A stretch of DNA of 64,000 nt. Source: Bugula neritina. Its lineage: Eukaryota > Bryozoa > Gymnolaemata > Cheilostomatida > Bugulidae. This document shows, piece by piece, positions 55,891 to 64,000 of the stretch. The notes beneath the pieces were generated by a model. That model saw only the letters and a list, made by a program, of their open reading frames with translations. It did not search any database and was not told the DNA's origin. Every line of letters begins with the position of its first letter. The stretch's first letter is position 1. Made by a program: the position numbers and the translations under genes. The stretch is from the NCBI GenBank assembly GCA_964035545.1, contig OZ037767.1, positions 20,996,628 to 21,060,627 of the forward strand, read 5' to 3'.

Positions 55891-57029
55891 ACTAAATTAC
55901 TGCTGGTACGTACCATAGAACTATATAATCAGTTTGCTTGTAGTAGTCTGTACACAAAGTTATATTATGCATTCAATTCAAGCAATTTAAGCTAATGGTG
56001 GCTTCCCAATATCTTTCTTCTGTCTTTTGGAGAAGGTAAGGTCTATATGCAGCAGTGAATAGAGTAGTGTTTTTGTCGTTACTGCCTTTTTTCTGTTTGC
56101 AGAATATGATTTATAGATTGTTTGTTACCTTATGTGTGAAGACTGTAAACAGAGCAAAATGATGCACCAAGTTACCCTTAATATTATATTTATTTATTAT
56201 AACAGAAAATATGTTGATAGTAGGTTTAAACTTTTCTTCGTTACGCAGACCTTTTATCACTGTTTTTACAATAGAATATTATAGTCTAGTAGCATTAAAG
56301 ATAGGAGTTCACACGGTTAAAAGGGTTGGTGCTGCAAGGGTTCCAGCCCACTGTACAATGTTTCTATCACAGATTTCAATGAAAATGAGTCTAATTGTTG
56401 CCATCTAACACAAGGAGTTAAATGCTTATAGTTTAATCTTTCTATATCATAAGTAGATTTGGCAAGACAAAAGTTACTCTCACTGTGTTAGCAAATTAGC
56501 ATAACATTTCACCTCACTGTAAAATGCCGAGTTTAATTATACCATTTCTTCTATTATACGTAAAGTCATATCTGCATAGAGTGTTGTAATGTAGATTATA
56601 GAGTACAATCTTGTACTTTCTTCAAATTTTGCAAGTATGTTGCACATGTCTCAGCTCTATAGAGCTACATAGCAGTGCAAATTAAAGAAAGAAGAAATAG
56701 TTATAGGCGAGTACTGTATTTGTCTACACATTGTTGTATAAACTTCGAGGTCACCTTTACTTAATCACGGCACTTAGTCACCTCCAACTCAGTGCCGCTT
56801 AAAGCGATTTTCCAATATTCTTGTTGAGAGTACCTTTAGCTTTTTCTTTTGCATCCATTGACTAAGGGTCAGCAAAAAAACAAATCTAACACACTTTTAT
56901 GCCATAAAAACCACTGTCTTTTATCAACTAACAAAGAGAATTATTTGCTGCTTTCAACTGCACATTTAATCTTGGCTCTAAACTTCCTCTTTCAGTTGAA
57001 TGAACTGCTTTGTTGTAGTCTGAAACAGC

Positions 57030-57052
57030 TGCTGCTGCTGCTGCTGCTGCTG
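57030..57052. repeat. (CTG)n repeat
   Basis: About eight CTG units in intergenic sequence. Confidence 0.85.
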
Positions 57053-57245
57053 TTTGAACATAAGTCATTCATGCGTATCAGTTCACAAGATGGTGGGCTA
57101 GATAAAATATGGCCTGCAGCCATGTGATGATATTTATATTTGGCTGGTGGATGTATTAGCCAATCAATTCATTGCTTCTTCTCATCATGGCTTTGCACTT
57201 TATTCCAGTTCTATGTTAAAGGTTTGTCTTTTCTTTTTCTCCCAG

Positions 57246-57315
57246 TAGGGCAACAAGTGCCACTAGTATGTCCTACCTTTACTAAGCTGTAGCACAGCTT
57301 CTGCTCTACTGTTAG
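57246..57315 (+). other. Candidate 5' untranslated exon of ZNFX1
   Basis: A 70-nt segment framed by CTTTTTCTCCCAG and GTAAGT, about 500 bp before the first coding exon, which itself has a preceding TTGCCAG acceptor at 57810. Inferred only from splice-site quality. Confidence 0.35.
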
Positions 57316-57818
57316 GTAAGTATACTGAAACATCACTCACTGTATTCAACATAGTTGGTCAGAATGCATTTTCTTACATGTACGTGGTTATTCGCCATTG
57401 CTCAAAGCAGTGTTACGTCACACAGTGATGTAGCTATAAGTGACATAGTAACTGGAATGAATTGTTGAGATATAAAGTTGAAATTGATTGCATAGATAGA
57501 CTGTGTAAAGTTGAGTATTGCAATGGATTTCTTTTATAAAATTCATGTGTTGTAGAATTCAAGGGGATTCCCTGGTAACAATGAAAAGCACCTTTATAAT
57601 ATATTGAATACAAGGATCAGTTTATAAATTAACTACTTGTATACAAAAATATTCTGGCTCTATTAAAGCTACTTAGTATATAAGGTGTTAGAATGAGTTT
57701 TTAGTAGTCAAATTAAGGAAGTGGAAAGTGAATGCAACTGCTGAAGTTGTTTCATCAATATTTGGTACATTTATATAATTTTAATGAATTTAGAAAACTA
57801 AAATTGCCAGATAGCGGT

Positions 57819-60800
57819 ATGGAGAGTTCTAGTAGCAGTAACTGGAGGAACAGGAGACCCAACCAAAATTGGCGAAGAGGTCAACGTCCTGAAGCTCGGT
57901 CTAACGCAAGTTACAGCACTTCTGAAACTCAAGGCGCAGGAGCAAGCCAATGGAGAGATCAAAGCTCTTCTAACAACGCAAAGTTCAGGAGCAGAGATCA
58001 GGCAAGCACTGGCAGCACATCTAGACGTCATGGCACAAATATAATCCAAAGAGGATCAGAAAATTATAGGGGTCAGAAAGGGAATAGAGAAGATAATAAG
58101 GGTGGGTCCTCTCAACCCCCTCGGCCTATAGGATTTGGACTGTAAGTTACATTTATACCCACAGATAACTACGATGAAAGTTATTAGTGTGCAAGTCAGA
58201 CGAGTGTATGTCAGTGTTGTAGCTTATAGCTAGGGTGGTGCAGCTAGCTGTGAGTAGCTTGGTTACAGTAACTCTTGTGGATTCTGTAGTTTAATCTTCT
58301 GCTCATCAACTAGGAAGTTAAGCTGCCGATATAGAGTCAAGCTGTTTACAGAAACAACGTTACGTTATTATTTCACAAATGAAATATTAAGTCTCTATGA
58401 AAAAGGAATGCAATGTCGGCTACATCTGCTCCATCGTTATAAAATTATGCATGTAGCAATAGGTTACAGTAAGCATGCATGCCATTAACAAGTGTAAGCT
58501 TGTTGCATAACATAGTATCATACTGAGATAGTTTATCAAATATTGAATCTTATTTTATTCAATTGTTATCTTGTCACAAGTATTTTTATCTGGCTAACCT
58601 TAGACTTGTAGCTGTAAGTTTGAATGTATTGACAGTACCTATCTGATAACATAAATCTAGCTAACAGTCTGCAACTCAAATGTGTGTATATTTATCTTGG
58701 CCACATCTGCTGCACTTTTCGTAGAGTAAAGTGAAAATAACTTCTATTGTAGTAATTCGTGCGTGAGTTTTTCTACTTGCGTATTTAGTAGGCTATTCTA
58801 CTAGCAATTACTAGGGTAGCTGTCGAGTAATCACCTTTATTATCCACAATACAATACAAAACAAACATTACATCAAATTACAATACAACATCAGTCACTA
58901 CTAATACGTGTTTACACTTCACCCCCCCCCCTCCTTCCCCCTCCCTTACAACTACGTGATAATTGCTAATTGCCCCGGAACTGTCACATGGGTCGGAAGT
59001 ACATCTTCCGGTTCTTCTGATTGGATAATACATTGGGGCCTTAGTATTCCCGAACGGAGAGAGGACGATTCTTATATTACTACGTTGCGTGACCCACTAC
59101 ACTTTTATGTTACAAAACACCGTGTCCCTCTTTTATCTTAGATCCCAAAGTTTGCAAAGTTGGTGATTTGAATCAGTGTCTGAATAGGTTATGTTATACA
59201 GTACTAATACTAATACTTAAGCTAGATGTCATGTGAGGGTTTTTCTATTCTTGGTTCATATAACTTTTAATTTAGCAGCTAAGTTTAATTACGATTGCAT
59301 TCTCTTGTCACTACAAAGTTCTGCTAGAAATGGTACTAGAGTTCAATTGCACACCCTGTCTCTGTAACTATAGATAATGATAATGGTAGTTACCAGCAAC
59401 ACTGTACCATGTAAGTCTGTGCAATCAGACTGCAGAGCTCCGTGAAGTACAGTGATGTGAGGACTTCACATGTTTCAGGCTGAAGACAATGGCTACAAAC
59501 ACCCCTTCAGATGTTCTGATATTCTGTGGTGGCGAGCAGTTTCACTCGCTCTTGGAAGATGGTAGTCTTGACAAGAAGAAGGACTGGGTTGACCTCATTC
59601 TAATCATAATCAATAATGCTCTATCTTGTGAGATTCACCATCATTTTAAGCAACAACTAGTGTCTTTTTTGCTAGAGAATGAAGGGATTTTTCTTAGTAA
59701 GGTAATAAATATCTTAGCAAATTTAATTTTGAATGATTTTATTAAATGTCTAGTGTTTCAAGTATATTTCGTAAAATATCATTTAGCCAGATACAATGCT
59801 TTGTTTTAGACTCATTCAAAAATAAGGTAGCTAGTAGGAGGGTAAGAAAGTAGAAAAGGATAACTTGTACTACAAATAAGCAACTAGGGTATTAATAATA
59901 TGCCAACTAATGGCTGCTTTTGGTAAACTCGTTCAACTCTAAGAATAAAAGAATGACGATATTATTTGCAGACTTGTGTAGCAAGATTTACTACAGAGCT
60001 AATCTCTTTCACTGGAATGAAAATTGATTCTTTGACAAGATCATTGGACAACTACTTAAAAGTGTTTCACCATCTCTGTGCTCTGGATCCACTAGCATCC
60101 AAGACTCTGGTGGCTGGCATATCTATAGTGAAGCTGCTACTTCAAGGCAAATCAAATGAAAATGACCATCTCAAACATGTCACTGCGCTGTACATGGAAG
60201 CCTTAGAAGAGATGGAGAAGAAAGAGAAGGAAGAGAAAGAACTTGCTCTAAGGTTCATCTAATTGAAATTGTTAATTGCATCAGTAATACAGTATATCAC
60301 TAAAAATAAAGTAGCCTACCTAGTTAAAATAGAGACATGATATTGTGATGAAATACAATGATGTAGTTATCTACTGCAGTAGGTACTGAAAATAAAAGCA
60401 TCACAAAAATATGTTCAACAAGTTTAATTCAACTCTATGTTGGGAAAATATTGAGTTTGTATCACAAAAATCTTATTTTCTGTTGATTTTAGAAAAGCTA
60501 AGCTAGCCAAGACCGGTAGAGTTCTAACCAGCGAGAAACCCGAAACTAGTTTTAGAGAAATGTCAGTTTATCCCACAGAAGAAGATCTTGAAGAGGATGT
60601 AGAACTGAGAAAGAACAAGATTGATGAACGTAAGTCTTCCAATTTTTAGACTGGCTCATTAATTGGTACAGAACTGTATATTTTATTTCCTAAATAATAT
60701 CATATTATGTTGAATTTCTAGCCTATGATGACATAGAAGATTATCTAGAGATTCACTTCCGCCTTCTACGGGAAGATTTTGTCTCTACTCTGAGGCAAGG

Positions 60801-63112
60801 AATCAAAGAGTACAAGAAAAACCCAGTTCTTAAAGGTCCAAATAGACTGAGATCTGGCAATGTCAAAGTGTATGATGACCTTACAATACTGTGCCCTAAT
60901 CTTGGACAAAACGGGCTGACCTACTTTGTGAGGTAAAAAAAAATTGATAAAAGTATTTCTATTTTAATTGCTTGTGGCTTGCATTTCTAACTTTTTAAAA
61001 TGCAAGTGTTGGTGTCTGTATTAGAACCTTAGTAAAGTTCTAGCAAAAACTTGTTTCTAACAGTTAAAAACCATGCAAGTTAAAAAATGCCTGTTTTTAT
61101 TATTGTATTGGCTACTGTAATCAGTCTACTATCTATTCTTTTGTACTTAGCATGAATAAAAATAGCCACATGTTTAAGAAGACAGACTGGCAGTCTACAA
61201 AAAGACTAATATTTGGATCACTGCTCTGTATTTCTGTTGACCACTTTGAAAAGAACAAGATGTTTGCTACAATTGCAGACAGAAATGTAGAAACTATGAG
61301 TCAAAGTAAGATGCTGTTGCTTTAGGTGCACTCACACTCAGTACCTAACTCACTAGTTATCACTCAGATTCACTCATTAACTTACTCTAGATAACTCACA
61401 CTTACCCACTTACACTTGCACTCAATAACTTGCACTCCCGTACTTTTCGTTTACTGAATCATGAATTTTACTAACATTTATTTGTTAACTCTCACATGTA
61501 TACAGACGCACATACTCACTCGCACATACTCACTCGCACATACGCACACACATGCATACACTAAATTCACTCACAGACACTCACACTCACAAACACTTAA
61601 ACAAACGCAAGCATAAAACAAAGATATTGTAGTATTAGTTAAAGTTTATAACCTATACTGTTTATTTAAGGAGTGAAGAGTTGACAAAAGTATGATTTTT
61701 ATCAAGTAATGGAGCATTTACTTGATATTTACAGCTTATAGCGCATTAATATCGGTCACCTCTACTTTAATAATAAGACGTTAAGTTGTAACATATAGTA
61801 GGGTAGCTTTTAACATGATATTGCCTGCAGCCTTAAATATACAATTATTAATAGCTATTTTGCATAATGTAAAAATGACAAACTGCATGTATAACACAAA
61901 ATTATTTATTCTTATAAAACACTTGTAGAGTAAACTAATTGTCAGTGTTAACATATTGTAGCTGGTGTCTTTGAAATTCAATTTCTCCCAGAATCCCAAA
62001 AGAAATACAACTTACTAGCCAATCAGACAGGCCCGTTTATGGCAGTAGAGTCGTCTGCTTATTTTGAGTCATACATTCATGTTTTGGCCGGAATGAAGGC
62101 TCTGACAGAAGATACTTTTCCTTTGTCTAGATACATTGTCAAGTAAGTTTTTAGTTATTGTGAGAGTTTTGTGGGTGAACATAACTCTTTGCAAAAGAGA
62201 GAGAAAACAATTCCAGGTGTAGATTAGCTTTATTGAGATATATTCCAAGAAAAAGGTATAGTAGTCTATGTATAAGACTTGTCTTCCTCTAGTACTGGAC
62301 GCCCTGAAATTCGGCGCCCCAAATTCTAGAATATTCCATCCAATTTTAGGCCAAATCAGGCACCTCAAACTTTGGGCCAAATTGGGCGTCCTGAAAATCG
62401 GGCCCCTAAATCGGCCACTCCCAAGTCCGGAACCCCCGGAATTTGGGCGAAATCAGATTTACATAACAAAAAGTTTACACATTCAACCATATATTACATA
62501 TGAAAGAAAAGTAAAATAAGAGTAAAAGTAATCCCAAATTATATTACGTTATCATCATTAGACAAGAATAAATATTTTATCGTTTAAGATTTAGCAGAGT
62601 CTTACGGTCTATAACTCAGAATTAATTATAAATTCTCAGGAAGATGTTTTTTCTATATATTTAAATGGGAAATTAAAAGCCCAATTTATTAACACCAAGC
62701 CCTCTTGATAAAATGCGTATGAATCATAGCCAATGATCAGTTAGCTCTCCATTTCAGGATCCACACAGTAACAGCAAAAAATTTGTCTTTTTTACTAGCT
62801 GTTTTTATAATTTTCTAAAATAGGCTGTGGACAATTTTAATTATTACTCCTATAATGCAAAATTGGATCAATTAGAAATCAACAATGTCAAACATTTTTG
62901 TAGTATTGACACAGACTTGGTATTTCCTGAGTACATGAGAAGAGTTGAGACTAACTACAGGTTTATTACTAAAGATGACGGTGTAACAAAACCAGTTCAA
63001 GTGGGCATCAGCGGGTCGACTCGCTGGCCACCCGCAGAGAAACTTGGCTTTAATCACTCTCAATACGATGCTTTTAAAATGGCCTTGACCAAAGAGTTTG
63101 CAATTATTCAAG
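57819..63112 (+). CDS. ZNFX1: ZNFX1-type NFX1-zinc-finger helicase, N-terminal part (3'-incomplete)
   Basis: Exons 57819-58141, 59479-59701, 59972-60252, 60493-60629, 60722-60932, 61151-61305, 61962-62142, an inferred 10-nt microexon 62758-62767, and 62824-63112. The N-terminus is Ser/Arg/Gly-rich; an armadillo-like helical part follows (PSDVLIFCGGEQFHSLLEDG), then the diagnostic ZNFX1 block SVYPTEEDL, YDDIEDYLEIHFRLLREDFV, STKRLIFGSLLCIS, VESSAYFESYIHVL, and finally GFNHSQYDAFKMALTKEFAI-IQG. That last segment directly precedes the Walker A motif in this SF1 helicase, which must lie in the next exon outside the window. In animals ZNFX1 senses dsRNA at mitochondria in antiviral defence (vertebrates) and sustains small-RNA inheritance in germ granules (C. 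elegans). An LTR retrotransposon begins in the intron 160 bp after the last exon. The start ATG is the first in the Ser-rich frame; the microexon is a model, not proven. Confidence 0.88.
58142..59478 (+). other. First coding intron of ZNFX1
   Basis: 1.3 kb containing the solo-LTR candidate at 58821-59114; nothing else was recognised. Confidence 0.5.
58821..59114 (-). mobile_element. Candidate solo LTR in ZNFX1 intron
   Basis: The minus strand reads TGTAACATAAAAGTG at its start and ATAATAAAGGTGATTACTCG-ACA at its end: TG...CA termini, an AATAAA near the end and about 294 bp. A GGGTCACGCAACG segment resembles GGGTCGCGTAATTG in the LTR at 63270. No target duplication was found, so the boundaries are approximate. 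Confidence 0.45.
61325..61610 (+). repeat. Degenerate (ACTCAC)n repeat in ZNFX1 intron
   Basis: Scattered CACTCACAC and ACATACTCACTCGC units over about 280 bp. Confidence 0.75.
62143..62757 (+). other. ZNFX1 intron with a short internal repeat
   Basis: At 62290-62450 there are several copies of a GGGC(G/C)CC.AAATTC-like motif (for example GGCGCCCCAAATTC), about 25 bp apart. No exon was recognised except the proposed microexon at its end. Confidence 0.45.
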
Positions 63113-63127
63113 GTACAAACACTTTAC

Positions 63128-63269
63128 CATTATACACATTACATCTAGCATGTGACACATGACATTTAACATGTGACACTTGACACATGACATCTAGCAT
63201 GTAACACATGACATATAGCATGTGACACATGGCATCTAGCATGTGACATGTGACACATGACATCTAGCA
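63128..63269 (+). repeat. Minisatellite of GTGACACATGACATCTAGCAT type
   Basis: Five to six variable units of ACATGACATCTAGCATGTG between the last ZNFX1 exon and the LTR at 63270. The LTR appears to interrupt the repeat. Confidence 0.85.
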
Positions 63270-63582
63270 TGTAATATTGTGGTGGTTCGTGGAACTACCA
63301 GCAGCACAACATGTAGGGTCGCGTAATTGACCCGGAACAATGGATAGCCAATTAGCGTAGTTGATAGTTAGCAGCAATTGTAGTTTCCCGCTGCTAACTC
63401 AGTCGAAGCTAGAGTGTGAAATAGATTGGATGTGTAACTTGTTTGGAAATAATGTATCGTTTTTATAATGTATAGTTGTGTGTAAAATATACTCGTTCAC
63501 TCGACTTATCCTGGTGCAGTTCTATAGGAAATAAATAGACTCTCTGGATAGCACATCAACCCTAAAACTGAAAATCTTAACA
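63270..63582 (+). repeat. 5' LTR of element 3
   Basis: About 313 bp if it starts at TGTAAT; an alternative start TGTGGTGG at 63278 would give about 305 bp. The end is fixed by the adjoining primer-binding site. Confidence 0.7.
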
Positions 63583-63583
63583 G

Positions 63584-63601
63584 TGGTGGCAGCGGTGGGA
63601 T
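63584..63601 (+). other. Primer-binding site of element 3 (tRNA-Leu)
   Basis: TGGTGGCAGCGGTGGGAT, one base after the LTR, identical to the first 18 bases of the site of element 2. Confidence 0.8.
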
Positions 63602-63613
63602 AGTGCATCCAAG

Positions 63614-64000
63614 ATGGAGACTGAAAATGCTGGAACTCAACCACCGGCAATCGAAGGTGAGCGTAGAGACAATGCTGTAGAGACAATGCCTGTTAACCAT
63701 GTAGTAGAAGAGCGAAGGGTTCCGCGAGAACTAGCTGAGGACCGCTACAGGTTAAAGGCGCCCACCTTCACGGGTGAAGAGGAGGTGGAACAATTTATCC
63801 AAGAGTTTAGCGACGTAATGGACGTCGCTCAGTGGCCCCCTAGGGTGGCCTTGCTGAAGCTTAGAATGGCATTGATGGACAAAGCCAAGCCCTATGGGCT
63901 GGGCGTAGACATTGATAATATCTTTGCTTCTCTGCGGGCCCGCTTTGGCCTCTCTGCTACAGATGCCAGGGCCCGATTGCAGAGGTTGCGGCGTGACCCC
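63614..64000 (+). CDS. Gag of Ty3/gypsy element 3 (3'-incomplete)
   Basis: An open frame of 129 codons from the first ATG after the primer-binding site, with no lesion within the window. It carries APTFTGEEEVEQFIQEFSDV, AKPYGLGVD and LRARFGLSATDAR. These align with FSGEEDVEQFITEFSDV, AKPYGISQN and LRARFRLTARDAR of element 2. Gag forms the particle in which reverse transcription occurs. Whether the rest is intact cannot be seen. Confidence 0.85.
   Translation, partial: METENAGTQPPAIEGERRDNAVETMPVNHVVEERRVPRELAEDRYRLKAPTFTGEEEVEQFIQEFSDVMDVAQWPPRVALLKLRMALMDKAKPYGLGVDIDNIFASLRARFGLSATDARARLQRLRRDP

Larger units (their letters stand above)
54963..57245. other. Intergenic region between chromodomain gene and ZNFX1
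   Basis: AT-rich, 2.3 kb. Apart from the hairpin at 55797-55890 and a CTG run at 57030-57052 nothing was recognised. Short open frames show no family resemblance. Confidence 0.5.
63270..64000 (+). mobile_element. Ty3/gypsy LTR retrotransposon 3, 5' end only
   Basis: The LTR starts near TGTAATATTG (63270) and ends CTTAACA (63582), followed by a tRNA-Leu primer-binding site and an open gag start running off the window. The orientation is the same as ZNFX1. It belongs to the same lineage as element 2 by gag and primer site, but the LTR sequences are not alike beyond the first few bases. Confidence 0.85.

Noticed and set aside
55597-56408. Small open frames of 64-65 codons between the chromodomain gene and ZNFX1
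   Set aside because: Their length is as expected by chance in AT-rich DNA, and they have no domain motifs and no supporting splice context.

Overview
This is AT-rich nuclear DNA from an invertebrate animal. The evidence is many small exons with GT-AG introns and protein families found only in animals. The domain set (a PAN plus fibrinogen-domain lectin, a CYP3-clan P450, ZNFX1) together with Ty3/gypsy and Penelope-like elements fits a lophotrochozoan such as a mollusc or bryozoan, but the phylum cannot be fixed from sequence alone.

Layout. (1) 164-14433 (+): the 3' 17 exons of an anoctamin (TMEM16), about 832 residues, with its introns full of tandem repeats and one position filled by a choice of two 55-nt exons. 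(2) 15187-17280 (-): an intronless Additional-sex-combs-like (ASXL) protein, convergent with the anoctamin. (3) 19582-23711 (-): a secreted PAN/apple plus fibrinogen-like (FReD) protein in at least seven exons. (4) 24126-28843 (-): a young but broken Ty3/gypsy element inserted in a (TA)n tract. (5) 28960-29860: Penelope-like element debris with hammerhead-ribozyme motifs and tRNA-like SINE sequence. (6) 30903-46208 (+): a complete 13-exon cytochrome P450 of 529 residues. Its first intron holds a second Ty3/gypsy element (31138-38257, minus strand) that has lost the catalytic core of its reverse transcriptase; other introns carry a hAT MITE and a foldback element. (7) 46209-50384: intergenic, with a degenerate LINE reverse transcriptase. 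(8) 50385-54275 (+): an unusual protein with two N-terminal zinc-binding CxxC pairs, a Ser/Thr-rich low-complexity middle and a C-terminal chromodomain. (9) 57819-63112 (+): the first exons of a ZNFX1-type (NFX1-type zinc finger-containing protein 1) helicase, ending just before the Walker A exon. (10) 63270-64000 (+): the 5' LTR and start of gag of a third Ty3/gypsy element, related in gag and primer-binding site to the second, lying in the ZNFX1 intron.

The host genes do not form a pathway; they are ordinary neighbours in an animal genome. Two (ASXL and the chromodomain protein) are chromatin-related, one (ZNFX1) belongs to innate antiviral and small-RNA biology, and one (FReD) to pattern recognition. 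The items most worth follow-up are the mutually exclusive anoctamin exons, the zinc-ribbon/chromodomain protein, the hammerhead motifs, the inferred 10-nt ZNFX1 microexon, and the repeated association of tandem repeats with splice junctions.
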